From JBAXXL01 sp038206725 (GTDB lineage Bacteria > Bacteroidota > Ignavibacteria > Kapaibacteriales > UBA2268): a stretch of 43,589 nt of DNA. Both the position numbers and the translations under genes were made by a program. Positions 1 to 8,667 of the stretch are shown piece after piece; position 1 is the first letter of the stretch; every line of letters begins with the position of its first letter. The notes under the pieces are model-generated. The model had not been told where the DNA came from. It was given only the letters and a program-made list of their open reading frames with translations, and searched no databases. Where the stretch lies: positions 1-43,589 of the forward strand of contig JBBRAO010000028.1 of assembly GCA_038206725.1 (NCBI GenBank). Reading direction: 5' to 3'.

Positions 1-204
1 TATGGGAGTATTGTTATTATGAACAGTGAAGGCAGGAGTTTAACTTATGAAGAGAAAAACTCCGATTTAACATTCTATATTGTTAGATATATAACAGCTC
101 CGAACGATGACAAAAAAGTTCTCTATTTGCGCGGCGCGATAATGTATCATTCAAAGACATCAGATTATATGATATATAACGAGATAGACATAACATTCTA
201 TTAA
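1..204 (+). CDS. C-terminal end of an unidentified protein (partial)
   Basis: The frame is open from the first base of the window and ends at a TAA at 202-204, so this is most likely the last 67 codons of a gene that starts upstream. An internal ATG at 19 is the first start visible here but has no clear ribosome binding site. The visible part is polar, with alternating hydrophobic residues (for example YEEKNSDLTFYIVRYI) that suggest beta-strands. I recognise no family. It converges on the lytic transglycosylase gene, with a 27-base gap. Confidence 0.45.
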   Translation, partial: YGSIVIMNSEGRSLTYEEKNSDLTFYIVRYITAPNDDKKVLYLRGAIMYHSKTSDYMIYNEIDITFY

Positions 205-231
205 TAGCAAGAATTTATTTCAGATATCCCT

Positions 232-1122
232 TTATTCTTTCACCTTTTCGGCTAAGGTTAAAATAGCATTTACATAATCATTGCTATGATTGTAGTGATA
301 TAGCGAGGCTTTTTGCTTTTCGATGGAATTCCCCCAGCCATTTGTTTTCAGATAATTAGCAACCGAAAATATGGCATCGTTCACATCGAATAGGTCTATA
401 ACGTCATCACCATTACCATCCACAGCCCAGCGATTATAACTATCAGGAATAAATTGCGAAATCCCAAAAGCTCCTGCGTACGAGCCTCTAATTTCAAAAA
501 CATCTACCCCTTTTTTATATATCTTGCTCATTGCTACTAACTGCTGAACAGCCCAAGCGGCCTTTGTTTCAGTTCTTTTGGTCAGCTTGTTCTGATATGC
601 TTTCAATTCTTCGGGAGTTCCGGCAAAATGCTCAACTAAATTATCAAAATTTTTACTTATGTACTCGGGTTGATTGACCATAGCCAAACTCAAATATACA
701 TTTATTATTCTGTGTTTTCCCAGATAGTTACCGTGCCTTGTTTCAATATAAAGCAAAGCGGCAATAATTTCTTTCGGTACATTGTATTTGGTTTCGGCTT
801 TAGTCAATTGGACATCGCAATCAGAAATAAATTCCTTCGTTTTTTGGACAGCTTCAGAATTATATTGGCTGGCATAAGCCGCTTTTTTTGCTTGACCTAT
901 TACATTTATTTTGCAGTACTTCTCATCGAATTCAATAAATTTATGCGTCAATATCGAACGAATAAACATAGTATCCGCTTTGTGAATATATAGTGAATCA
1001 ATAATTGGTTGGAAAAAACTAACTTTTTTTTCTAATACAACATCACTGTCCTTATTGCATAAAATGACACTCGGCACAAGTAGGCATACTATCAGTAAAA
1101 CTTTTAGAGTAATGTTTTTCAT
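232..1122 (-). CDS. mltB: MltB-like lytic murein transglycosylase
   Basis: It probably cleaves the MurNAc-GlcNAc bond of peptidoglycan in the periplasm, forming 1,6-anhydro-MurNAc ends. The N-terminus (residues 1-22) is a hydrophobic signal peptide ending in LC, a poor lipobox, so lipidation is uncertain. The SLT_2/MltB family features are clear: the catalytic glutamate context LLYIETRHGNY (E127), then AGAFGISQFIPDSY and a DVNDAIFSVANYL segment near residues 217-262. The 296 residues fit an MltB without the extra C-terminal peptidoglycan-binding domain. Its start overlaps the tmk stop by 4 bases (ATGA), so it is probably the last gene of the minus-strand operon that begins with the aminotransferase. 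Confidence 0.88.
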   Translation of the reverse strand: MKNITLKVLLIVCLLVPSVILCNKDSDVVLEKKVSFFQPIIDSLYIHKADTMFIRSILTHKFIEFDEKYCKINVIGQAKKAAYASQYNSEAVQKTKEFISDCDVQLTKAETKYNVPKEIIAALLYIETRHGNYLGKHRIINVYLSLAMVNQPEYISKNFDNLVEHFAGTPEELKAYQNKLTKRTETKAAWAVQQLVAMSKIYKKGVDVFEIRGSYAGAFGISQFIPDSYNRWAVDGNGDDVIDLFDVNDAIFSVANYLKTNGWGNSIEKQKASLYHYNHSNDYVNAILTLAEKVKE

Positions 1123-1727
1123 ATTATATTTCTTTTTTTAATTTCTTGTAAAATTTGATCAAATGTAGAATCTTCTGATTGACTACTGTCAATAACGGTT
1201 ACGCGTTCGGGATTATGGTTGGCTATATCCTCGAAGCCTTTATAAATAAGTCTATTAAATTCGTCACCCGAACATTCCATTCTGTCTTTGTCTCTTACAT
1301 TTGTTCTTTGAGCTGAAACCTCTAATGTAATCTGCAAATAAAATGTTATATCTGGTATTAAACCACCTGAAGCAAAAGCATTTAGCCTATTAACTATAAA
1401 GGGGTCAATTTTTCTGCCGTACCCTTGGTAAGCTAAAGTGGAATCAAAAAATCTATCGGCGATAACCCAATACCCTTCATTTAGGCGAGGAACTATAACA
1501 TCGGCAACCAATTGAGCACGAGCGGCTTCAAATAGTAGTAATTCAGCATTAGGATTAATGTTACTATCGTGACTCAATAGTATTGTGCGAATTTTTTCGG
1601 ACAATTCAGTTCCACCGGGTTCACGAATCATAAGAACCTTTAGACCTTGATTTTCCAAATATTCAGCCAAGCGTTTTATATGAGTTGACTTGCCGCTACC
1701 GTCTATTCCTTCGAAAGTGATAAACAT
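1119..1727 (-). CDS. tmk: Thymidylate kinase
   Basis: It phosphorylates dTMP to dTDP using ATP in the cytoplasm, an essential step of dTTP synthesis. The protein opens with the P-loop FEGIDGSGKSTH (about residues 6-16). The DR(F/Y) motif DRFFDSTLAYQGYGR lies at 91-105 and an arginine-rich LID segment (RTNVRDKDRME) at about 146-156. The length of 202 residues is normal for the family. The ATG start shares one base with the rsmI stop and the gene ends overlapping the mltB-like start, so translational coupling is likely. Confidence 0.95.
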   Translation of the reverse strand: MFITFEGIDGSGKSTHIKRLAEYLENQGLKVLMIREPGGTELSEKIRTILLSHDSNINPNAELLLFEAARAQLVADVIVPRLNEGYWVIADRFFDSTLAYQGYGRKIDPFIVNRLNAFASGGLIPDITFYLQITLEVSAQRTNVRDKDRMECSGDEFNRLIYKGFEDIANHNPERVTVIDSSQSEDSTFDQILQEIKKRNII

Positions 1728-2440
1728 TATTTATTTCCCTTATTATATTTTTTCATATTAACTACAACAACAAATTCGCCCTTTATAGAAGGCTTATTTG
1801 TTAATTGAGCAAGTACAAAATCCGCTGTACCTTCTATGTACTCTTCGAACATTTTACTAATTTCGCGAGCTATACATACCTCAATATTTGTGCCGTAATA
1901 AGTGATTATTTCTTCAATCAGCTTAATTATCTTATGAGGTGATTCATACAAAATTATTGTTAAATCAAAACTTTTTAAAGATTCTAAAAAAGTTTTTCTA
2001 CCTTTTTTTGCCGGTGCGAATCCCAAAAAAACAAATGCGTCAGTTGGAAATCCGCTCGCTGTCAAAGCCGGAATGAGTGCTGTAGCACCGGGAAGAGCGG
2101 TTATGTAAACATCTGTTTGGCGTGCCAAATTGATTAATCTGAAACCCGGGTCGGAAATTCCCGGTGAACCCGCGTCGCTTACCAAAGCAACAATTGCACC
2201 ATTGAGAGCTTCTTTGACCAATTCTTCAGCTCTTTGCGTTTCGTTATGTTCGTGAAAACTGACTAAACGGCGATGATCAATTTCAAGTAATTTTAAAAGC
2301 TGGCCTGTAGTACGAGTATCTTCGCAAGCTATGATATCGGCCGCTTTCAATAATTTCACAGCTCGAAGTGTGATATCATCTAAATTGCCAATGGGCGTAG
2401 GAACTAGATAAATTCCGTTTTTAAAACTATTTTTTTCCAT
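1727..2440 (-). CDS. rsmI: 16S rRNA (cytidine-1402-2'-O)-methyltransferase
   Basis: RsmI 2'-O-methylates C1402 in the 16S rRNA decoding centre using S-adenosylmethionine. The tetrapyrrole-methylase fold signatures are both present: YLVPTPIGNLDDITLRAV (11-28), followed by ACEDTRTTGQLL, and ALVSDAGSPGISDPG (85-99). The C-terminus carries the typical EYIEGTADFVL and KGEFVVVV stretches. The length of 237 residues fits a form with a short C-terminal tail. The start overlaps tadA by 14 bases and an AGGA sits just before the ATG. Confidence 0.95.
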   Translation of the reverse strand: MEKNSFKNGIYLVPTPIGNLDDITLRAVKLLKAADIIACEDTRTTGQLLKLLEIDHRRLVSFHEHNETQRAEELVKEALNGAIVALVSDAGSPGISDPGFRLINLARQTDVYITALPGATALIPALTASGFPTDAFVFLGFAPAKKGRKTFLESLKSFDLTIILYESPHKIIKLIEEIITYYGTNIEVCIAREISKMFEEYIEGTADFVLAQLTNKPSIKGEFVVVVNMKKYNKGNK

Positions 2441-2897
2441 TTCCTGTCTTTCTCAATTCTTTAAAAAAATCTTTTAATAATCGTGAGCATTCGTCTTCTT
2501 TGATACCCGAAATAACATTTACTCGGTGGTTCAATCTTTCATCTTGCGGAATATTGAATAAACTGCCGCAAGCACCGGTTTTTGGGTCTTTCGCACCATA
2601 AATCAAATGGGATATTCTTGCCAATACAATTGCACCTGCGCACATTGCGCACGGTTCTAAAGTTACATAAATTGAACAATCAAGCAGGTGTTTATAACCA
2701 TAGTTGCTGATTGCATCGTTAATAGCTATAATTTCAGCGTGTACTAATGAATTATTCATTTTTTCGATTTGGTTATAGCCTCTGCCAATAATGATATCAT
2801 TATGAACAATAACAGCCCCAACAGGAACATCTTCATATTCTGTGGATTGTTTTGCTAATTCAATAGCAACAGCCATATATTTTTCGTGGTTATCCAA
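2427..2897 (-). CDS. tadA: tRNA-adenosine(34) deaminase
   Basis: TadA converts A34 to inosine in the anticodon of tRNA-Arg(ACG). The zinc-binding deaminase motifs are intact: HAE at residues 53-55 (catalytic Glu55) and PCAMC at 82-86. The first codon in this call is TTG (2895-2897), overlapping the end of the upstream aminotransferase. The first in-frame ATG is residue 8 (MAVAIELAKQ) and would shorten the first helix of the domain, so I prefer TTG, but the start is not certain. The 3' end overlaps rsmI by 14 bases, consistent with one transcript. Confidence 0.92.
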   Translation of the reverse strand: MDNHEKYMAVAIELAKQSTEYEDVPVGAVIVHNDIIIGRGYNQIEKMNNSLVHAEIIAINDAISNYGYKHLLDCSIYVTLEPCAMCAGAIVLARISHLIYGAKDPKTGACGSLFNIPQDERLNHRVNVISGIKEDECSRLLKDFFKELRKTGNGKK

Positions 2898-4044
2898 TTT
2901 TCATTCTTTTAATGCCTTCAATCAAAGTTTCGTCTTGTTTAGCAAAGCAAATTCTAAGCATAGTACTACCTTCCTCGGATTTTTTGTAGAAGCAGGAGGG
3001 GGGTATCGTTGTAACTTTATTTTCGGTAATTAATCTTGTTGCGGCGTCAACGTCATTCAAAAACATACCTTCCGGTATCCCAATCATTAAAAAGTAACTT
3101 CCTTTGGGTTCATAAATTTCAAATGGAGTTTCTTCTAATAATTTTAACGATAAATCCTTTTTTGATTGGTATAGTTTTTGAAATTCAGGTAAATAAGCAT
3201 CAAATTGATTAAAACCTTCAGCCATAGCGTGTTGACCCGGGGTGTTTACACAAAAAGTTGTCCACTGATGTACCTTGCGGATGGCTTGAGTCAGATGTTC
3301 CGAAGCGCAAACATATCCCACTTTCCAACCTGTCATTCCAAATGTTTTTCCGGTTGAAGAAATCGTAATAGTACGATTCTTCATATTCGGTAGCGTTGCT
3401 ATAGGTATATGCTGAACTCCATCAAAAGTCAAATATTCATAAGCTTCGTCCGATAGTACAAGCAAATCATTTTCTATTGCCAATTTTGCGATGTATTCTA
3501 ATTCCTCTTTGGTAAATACTTTTCCGGTTGGATTGTGAGGAGTGTTTAGAATTATCATTTTTGTTTTTTCGCTAATCTGTTCTTTCAATTCTTCTTTATC
3601 GAACGAAAAATCAGGTTTCTTTAGTGTAACGTATTTAGGAATTCCTCCCGCCAAAATTACATCCGCGTCGTAAGCGTCATAGAACGGTTCGAAAATAATT
3701 ACTTCATCTCCTTGTTCGATAAATGCATTTATCGAATCATAAAGAGCTTCAGTGGCGCCCGCTGTAATTGTTATTTCACTTATTGGATCCCAATCCAAAT
3801 TATATCGTTTCGCATCTATTTCAGAAATAATTTTTCTTAATGATAGTATTCCGTCCGATGGTGCATATTGGTTTTTATCGTTTCGAATCGCTTCCCAAGC
3901 AGAATTTTTTACAATTTCAGGTCCGGCGAAATCAGGGAAGCCTTGCCCTAAATTCACTGCATTATAGCGTTGGGTGAGTTCTGCCATCGTTGCAAATATG
4001 CTCGTAGGCATAGATAAAATCCTTTTTGCTCTAAAATCTTGCAT
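2890..4044 (-). CDS. PLP-dependent class I/II aminotransferase
   Basis: This is a fold-type I aminotransferase close to the aspartate, methionine or kynurenine aminotransferase subgroups. Visible signatures are NLGQGFPDFAGP (31-42), ITAGATEALYDS (93-104), NTPHNPTGKVF (167-177) and the PLP lysine motif SSTGKTFGMTGWKVGY (229-244, Lys233). The length of 384 residues is standard. The GQGFPDF opening is typical of the methionine/kynurenine branch, but the substrate cannot be fixed from sequence. It appears to be the first gene of the minus-strand operon leading to tadA, rsmI, tmk and the mltB-like gene, and overlaps tadA by 8 bases. Confidence 0.88.
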   Translation of the reverse strand: MQDFRAKRILSMPTSIFATMAELTQRYNAVNLGQGFPDFAGPEIVKNSAWEAIRNDKNQYAPSDGILSLRKIISEIDAKRYNLDWDPISEITITAGATEALYDSINAFIEQGDEVIIFEPFYDAYDADVILAGGIPKYVTLKKPDFSFDKEELKEQISEKTKMIILNTPHNPTGKVFTKEELEYIAKLAIENDLLVLSDEAYEYLTFDGVQHIPIATLPNMKNRTITISSTGKTFGMTGWKVGYVCASEHLTQAIRKVHQWTTFCVNTPGQHAMAEGFNQFDAYLPEFQKLYQSKKDLSLKLLEETPFEIYEPKGSYFLMIGIPEGMFLNDVDAATRLITENKVTTIPPSCFYKKSEEGSTMLRICFAKQDETLIEGIKRMKIG

Positions 4045-4114
4045 TCAAATACCGTTTTGTTAATTTTACTATATTCAAATTTGCAGAAATATTTTTTTCT
4101 GACAAAATTTTGTT

Positions 4115-4133
4115 TAATACTTAAAAAGTATTA
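4115..4133. promoter_or_regulatory. Perfect 8-bp-arm palindrome in a divergent intergenic region
   Basis: TAATACTT, three A residues, AAGTATTA form a perfect inverted repeat between the divergent aminotransferase and barrel-protein genes, 43 bases before the latter's ATG. The position would suit an operator or the 5' UTR of the barrel gene. Chance occurrence in such AT-rich DNA cannot be excluded. Confidence 0.3.
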
Positions 4134-4175
4134 ATTTTTAATCGGGTAAATTTACATAACCAAAAAAATAGAATT

Positions 4176-4946
4176 ATGAATTTGAGATTTGCTATTGTTT
4201 TACTTTTATTATCACTGTTTGCAACTGATAAAGTAGTGTGCGAACAAAAGTACAAGTTCAACCAATCGATTTATTTTTTATTAGGATACCCGGCCGGACC
4301 CAATGCCATAGACTTTTTTCAAGTGTATAAAGAGTACGTCGGAGGTAGCAACGATGATTTTAGAATGACGCCAATTGTAGGAGTCGGTACAAAATTCACA
4401 CTTTTAAAAAATTATAAAATTGGTATGTTGGGCTATTTTTATCAATGTACTTTCCGAGACTATTACGGGCAAAAAATATATCCAACAGATGAAAGTCCAT
4501 CCCGTTGGGTTAGCGAGGAAATTGAAATTAATAATTACCCGCTTTTCTTTACCGCTGAATTTAATCCCTATATCAAATCTCAATTTCATACTTATTACGG
4601 TATAGGAATAGGTTGCAATTTTGGGAATATTAATTGGACTGAAACAGTCAATGCTTCTGTACCGCAGGATATAAGAAAAGGGGGGACTCTTGTTAACAAA
4701 TCAACCTGTTCATTAATAACAAGAGCTTATTTGGGTATGGAGCTGGGTTTCGATAAAAAGACGCGTAAGTACTTATTAGGTGGTTTGATATTTGAGGCGG
4801 CTTATGTTTATGATACAAGAACTGTTGATATGTTCGAAAAACTATACCCACAGTTTTATGTCGCCCACGATGAATTTAAAGATAAGTACCCCATTATACC
4901 CGGGATATTTGAATTGTCACTGGCGGTTTCATTGGTGTTTGAATAA
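4176..4946 (+). CDS. Putative outer-membrane beta-barrel protein
   Basis: I do not recognise a named family. The protein has a signal peptide (about residues 1-22, ending near VVCEQ). The remainder alternates short aromatic and glycine-rich strands such as FHTYYGIGIGCNFG and TRAYLGMELGF, and it ends with ELSLAVSLVFE, a strand-like end typical of outer-membrane barrels. At 256 residues it could form an 8- to 12-stranded barrel. It sits alone between the aminotransferase operon and hpf, with no strong ribosome binding site. Ligand and function are unknown. Confidence 0.65.
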   Translation: MNLRFAIVLLLLSLFATDKVVCEQKYKFNQSIYFLLGYPAGPNAIDFFQVYKEYVGGSNDDFRMTPIVGVGTKFTLLKNYKIGMLGYFYQCTFRDYYGQKIYPTDESPSRWVSEEIEINNYPLFFTAEFNPYIKSQFHTYYGIGIGCNFGNINWTETVNASVPQDIRKGGTLVNKSTCSLITRAYLGMELGFDKKTRKYLLGGLIFEAAYVYDTRTVDMFEKLYPQFYVAHDEFKDKYPIIPGIFELSLAVSLVFE

Positions 4947-5069
4947 AAAAAGTGAGGAAAATTTTGCACAATTACAACAATTTTGATCATATTGCGTGTA
5001 ATAATTATGAATAATGATAGTATTAAAATTTATCCTTTTGGGTAAAATTATAAACCAATAAATACTTAT

Positions 5070-5375
5070 TTGGAGATTGCTATGAAGACAAACGTAACAT
5101 TCCGACACACCAAGGGTCAACATCCTGAATTACAAGAAACAGCAGTTAAAATAGCTGATGGATTCCAAAAATATCACGATAATATAACCAGTGCAAATGT
5201 AGAATTTATAAACGATAATGACAAAGAGGTTCATATAGTAGTCAATTTGAGTGGCTCAACATTGACAGCTCACGAAGCGAGCGATGATTTTCATAAAAGT
5301 CTGCACACAGCGTCAGACAAAATAATAACCCAGATAAAAAAATTAAAGACCAAGCAGCTTAGTGCACGTGGTTAA
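5070..5375 (+). CDS. hpf: Ribosome hibernation promoting factor (short HPF/RaiA type)
   Basis: Proteins of this family bind the 30S decoding region in stationary phase and block tRNA and mRNA binding, stabilising idle ribosomes. The 101 residues match the single-domain S30AE fold: an N-terminal strand NVTFRHTKGQHP, a helix (LQETAVKIADGFQKY) and a second half with HEASDDFHKSLHTASDKI followed by a basic tail KKLKTK. There is no C-terminal dimerisation domain, so it is the short form. A GGAG lies 6 bases before the ATG. A strong terminator follows, so the gene is probably a single transcript. Confidence 0.88.
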   Translation: MEIAMKTNVTFRHTKGQHPELQETAVKIADGFQKYHDNITSANVEFINDNDKEVHIVVNLSGSTLTAHEASDDFHKSLHTASDKIITQIKKLKTKQLSARG

Positions 5376-5402
5376 TAATAATAAACAATAAATATTTTTA
5401 GA

Positions 5403-5432
5403 CCGCATTCCTCGAGGATGCGGTTTTTTTTC
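5403..5432 (+). terminator. Rho-independent terminator of hpf
   Basis: An inverted repeat (CCGCATTCC and GGATGCGG flanking TCGA, one bulged base) is followed by eight T residues. It separates hpf from hprK. Confidence 0.9.
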
Positions 5433-5478
5433 GTATTTTTAAAGATTGAATTTTGTCAGATTTGTTAATGAGTAAAAA

Positions 5479-6495
5479 ATGTATCAATTCGAGAACCCCC
5501 AAATTATAAAACCGGAATTTATATTTGTGGAAAAACTATTGGAATCACCGGCTAAGCTTGTTCCCTTAACGGGTAATATAGGATATAAAAATAGAATTTG
5601 CGATAAAAACCTCCATAGACCGCAACTTGCTTTAGCAGGTTTCACTGAGTTATTCACATTTAGTAGGGTGCAAATTTGCGGTAATACTGAAATTCAATAC
5701 TTGACAAGTTTGTCGGATGAAGATAAAATTAAAGCCTTTGAAGGGATTACTCAATTTCCTGTTCCTTGTATTATCGTCACAAATGCTCATCCAATTTCGG
5801 CACCTTTGATCGAAGCCGCAAAAAAAGCAGAAATATGTATATTTTCGAGTAAATATGAAACTACTGAAGTCTATTCTTTGATTTCAGAATTCTTGGTGGA
5901 TCAATTTGCTGAACAAATGTCTGTTCACGGTTCATTTGTCGATATTTACGGCGTTGGAATGTTGTTTGTCGGGAAAAGCGGAATTGGGAAAAGTGAAATA
6001 TCGTTGGATTTAGTTGAACGAGGTCATCGCTTAGTTGCCGATGACGTCGTTGTATTCACCAAAAGAAAAGAAAATGTGTTAATGGGAACCGGGACAGAAA
6101 TTGCCGGTCACTTTATGGAAATCCGCGGTTTAGGAATTATTGACATTAAAGCTATGTTTGGTTTGAAATCCATTCGTTACCAAAAAAGATTGGAAGTTAT
6201 CGTAGAACTAGAAAATTGGGAAGCAGGTATGGAATACACCCGCACAGGATTGGAAAACGAACCGGTCAAGATTCTGGATGTTAACGTAAATTATATAAAA
6301 TTGCCAATTATACCCGGAAAAAATATTACAGTAATATCGGAAGTAATAGCTATAAATTATCTTCTGAATACCTATGGTCATAATGCCGCGCAATCATTTT
6401 CCGACAGCTTGATGCAGAAAATCGAGAACAGAAAGAATCATCCTCAAGCTTATGAAGATATACGTATGGTCAAATACTTTTTGGATGAAGAATAG
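5479..6495 (+). CDS. hprK: HPr kinase/phosphorylase
   Basis: HprK phosphorylates and dephosphorylates a serine on HPr or an HPr-like protein, sensing energy state. The N-terminal domain covers about residues 1-140. The C-terminal catalytic domain has the P-loop GKSGIGKSE (165-173), the VADDVV motif (187-192) and the family signature EIRGLGIIDIKAMFG (about 215-229). The 338 residues are close to the usual 310-330. No HPr or PTS gene is visible nearby, so its partner is unknown here. It ends exactly one base before the stop of the convergent YgjP-like gene, with no spacer. Confidence 0.95.
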   Translation: MYQFENPQIIKPEFIFVEKLLESPAKLVPLTGNIGYKNRICDKNLHRPQLALAGFTELFTFSRVQICGNTEIQYLTSLSDEDKIKAFEGITQFPVPCIIVTNAHPISAPLIEAAKKAEICIFSSKYETTEVYSLISEFLVDQFAEQMSVHGSFVDIYGVGMLFVGKSGIGKSEISLDLVERGHRLVADDVVVFTKRKENVLMGTGTEIAGHFMEIRGLGIIDIKAMFGLKSIRYQKRLEVIVELENWEAGMEYTRTGLENEPVKILDVNVNYIKLPIIPGKNITVISEVIAINYLLNTYGHNAAQSFSDSLMQKIENRKNHPQAYEDIRMVKYFLDEE

Positions 6496-7188
6496 TTAGA
6501 TCCACTGCATTCTTTGGCTGTTTTTCTTTAACCAAGAATCGTGCTCTCGGTAGTCGTGCATTATTTTTTCGACAATTTCATAGAATTTTGGCGAATGATT
6601 CATTTCAAATCTGTGAGCCAATTCGTGCACTATTACACTGTCAATCGTTTTTGATGGAGCCATAACCAATCTGAATGAAAAATTTACACTACCTTTGCTC
6701 GAACACGAACCCCATCGTCCTTGAGCAGAGGTGATTTTTACGTTTGTAATATCTATTTTTAAAAGCTCGGCTATTTCTACAGCACGGGGTGCGATTATTT
6801 TCTTTGCTTTCTGTCTATAGAAATTTGCAAAATATGCCGTTGCGTTTTCACGGCAATCCTCGGCTAAATAGAATGTTTTATTATGAAAACGCATAGCATA
6901 GGTAGGATTTTCCTCAACAATCAGCGGATATTCTTCACCCAAAAGAAGAAATGTTTCTCCGGAAACAAATTCTTTTTTTAACACCGGATTATTTTTTAAT
7001 TGGTCTAATTTATTGATTATCCAGTTAGAATGTCGTTGAATCATTTGATCAATATCTTCTTTTTTTGCCCATAAGGGTGCAATAACGTTGATTTTACCGT
7101 TTTTGACTTCTATCCTGAAGGTTTTCCGTTCCGAGCGAATGACCTTAACAATTTCTATGTTTATTTTATTTTCTTTGCTGCTTTTCAT
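6496..7188 (-). CDS. YgjP-like (COG1451/DUF45) zinc metallopeptidase
   Basis: The protein belongs to the SprT/YgjP-type gluzincin group. The zinc motif HELAH is at residues 188-192, followed by the usual NHSPKFYEIVEK. Upstream, SAQGRWGSCSSKGSVNFSF (about 154-172) is the conserved family stretch. The 230 residues match the family. There is no signal peptide, so it is probably cytosolic. Its substrates are not established. It is convergent with hprK with zero intergenic bases, so the two transcripts must overlap or share termination signals. Confidence 0.88.
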   Translation of the reverse strand: MKSSKENKINIEIVKVIRSERKTFRIEVKNGKINVIAPLWAKKEDIDQMIQRHSNWIINKLDQLKNNPVLKKEFVSGETFLLLGEEYPLIVEENPTYAMRFHNKTFYLAEDCRENATAYFANFYRQKAKKIIAPRAVEIAELLKIDITNVKITSAQGRWGSCSSKGSVNFSFRLVMAPSKTIDSVIVHELAHRFEMNHSPKFYEIVEKIMHDYREHDSWLKKNSQRMQWI

Positions 7189-7242
7189 AATACAAAATTA
7201 CAAAAACACACCAAATAAATTTTAAATGTCGCAATAAAAATT

Positions 7243-7250
7243 TATATTTG
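7243..7250 (+). promoter_or_regulatory. Candidate Bacteroidota -7 element for hflX
   Basis: TATATTTG matches TAnnTTTG and lies 33 bases before the hflX start. No convincing TTTG -33 element is seen at the right spacing, so the call rests on the -7 motif and position only. Confidence 0.4.
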
Positions 7251-7283
7251 CATTTTATATCTTGATAAGCTGGAATTAATACT

Positions 7284-8585
7284 TTGGAAAGTACAAAAAA
7301 GAACGAAGACACAATAGCAATCACATTTATTAGAAAAGGTGAAAATAGGGAATTAGCTTATGAATACCTTGATGAATTATGTGAATTAGCTAAAACCGCC
7401 GGAGCTGAAATTGTTGAGAAATTTACTCAAGAGCTTCAAAGTCCGAATAAAGCAACCCTGATTGGTAAGGGGAAGGTTGAGGAAATCAAAGAATATATTG
7501 ATGAAAACAAAGTTCAATTGGTAATATTCGATGTTGATTTAACGCCTATGCAGGTTCGTAATTTGGAAAAGGCTTTCCAAATAAAGGTAATTGACCGTTC
7601 GGGTTTGATACTCGATATCTTTGCCAAAAGAGCAAGCTCATTGGAAGCCAAAACACAGGTCGAATTAGCACAAACGCAATATATGTTACCACGATTGACG
7701 CGTATGTGGACCCATTTATCAAAACAACTCGGTGGTATCGGCACGAAAGGACCGGGTGAAACACAGATAGAAACCGATAGAAGAATCCTGCGCGATAAAA
7801 TTCAATTTCTCAAAGAAAAACTCATTAATATTGAAAATGTTAGAGAAACTCAGAGAAAGGGAAGAGCGGGGATACCGCGCTTCGCATTGGTCGGATATAC
7901 CAACTCGGGGAAATCCACTTTAATGAAAGCCATTACAGCGGCGGATGTGTATATAAAAGATGAGCTTTTCGCTACTTTGGATACTACTGTCCGCGCTTTT
8001 GAACTGCCGGGGGGTATGAAAGCACTGCTTTCCGATACGGTGGGTTTCATTCGTAAATTGCCCCATCATTTGGTAGCCTCCTTCCGTTCAACACTTGCTG
8101 AAGCCGCTGAAGCCGATGTGATAGTTCATATCGTTGATGTGTCGCTCGAAAACTTCCGCGACCAGATCAAAACAGTTGATCTGACCTTGGAAACATTGGA
8201 TATCAAAGATAGACCTGTTTTATTGGTTTTTAATAAAATTGATAAAATGGAAGAACGCTTAGGGATAACGGGAATAAAAGAAGAATTCCCGGGCTCGGTT
8301 TTTATATCAGCTACGCGTGGTATAAATATTCAAGCACTGCTGGACAAAATAAAAGAAATTTATGATAATAACAGTAACGATGTTTGGATAAAACTGCCTT
8401 ATACAGAAATGGGCAAAATAAATCAGCTATTTAATTGCGGTCAAATATTATCGCAAAATGATAAAGAAGACGGAACTATTTATTGTATTCGCATTAAACC
8501 GGAACAATTTAGCTATTTTAAAAATGTTTTTGGTACTTTTCAAATAGCAAAACAAACACAAAAAATTGATAAAAATCTAGAATAA
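7284..8585 (+). CDS. hflX: GTPase HflX
   Basis: HflX is a ribosome-associated GTPase/ATPase that splits stalled ribosomes under stress. The N-terminal HflX domain contains LIGKGKVEEI (59-68) and the glycine-rich GGIGTKGPGETQIETDRR (150-167). The G domain follows with G1 GYTNSGKST (204-212), a G3 DTVGFIRKLPHHLV stretch and G4 NKID. The 433 residues are normal. The frame starts with TTG at 7284; no earlier ATG is available in frame and the next Met is residue 90, inside the HflX domain, so TTG is the best choice. Confidence 0.94.
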   Translation: MESTKKNEDTIAITFIRKGENRELAYEYLDELCELAKTAGAEIVEKFTQELQSPNKATLIGKGKVEEIKEYIDENKVQLVIFDVDLTPMQVRNLEKAFQIKVIDRSGLILDIFAKRASSLEAKTQVELAQTQYMLPRLTRMWTHLSKQLGGIGTKGPGETQIETDRRILRDKIQFLKEKLINIENVRETQRKGRAGIPRFALVGYTNSGKSTLMKAITAADVYIKDELFATLDTTVRAFELPGGMKALLSDTVGFIRKLPHHLVASFRSTLAEAAEADVIVHIVDVSLENFRDQIKTVDLTLETLDIKDRPVLLVFNKIDKMEERLGITGIKEEFPGSVFISATRGINIQALLDKIKEIYDNNSNDVWIKLPYTEMGKINQLFNCGQILSQNDKEDGTIYCIRIKPEQFSYFKNVFGTFQIAKQTQKIDKNLE

Positions 8586-8667
8586 TTAATGTTGTCAGTT
8601 TTTAAAATTATTCGTATTTTCGGAAAAATATTTTTTTAATTTACATAAATACTATTTAGGAGATTAA

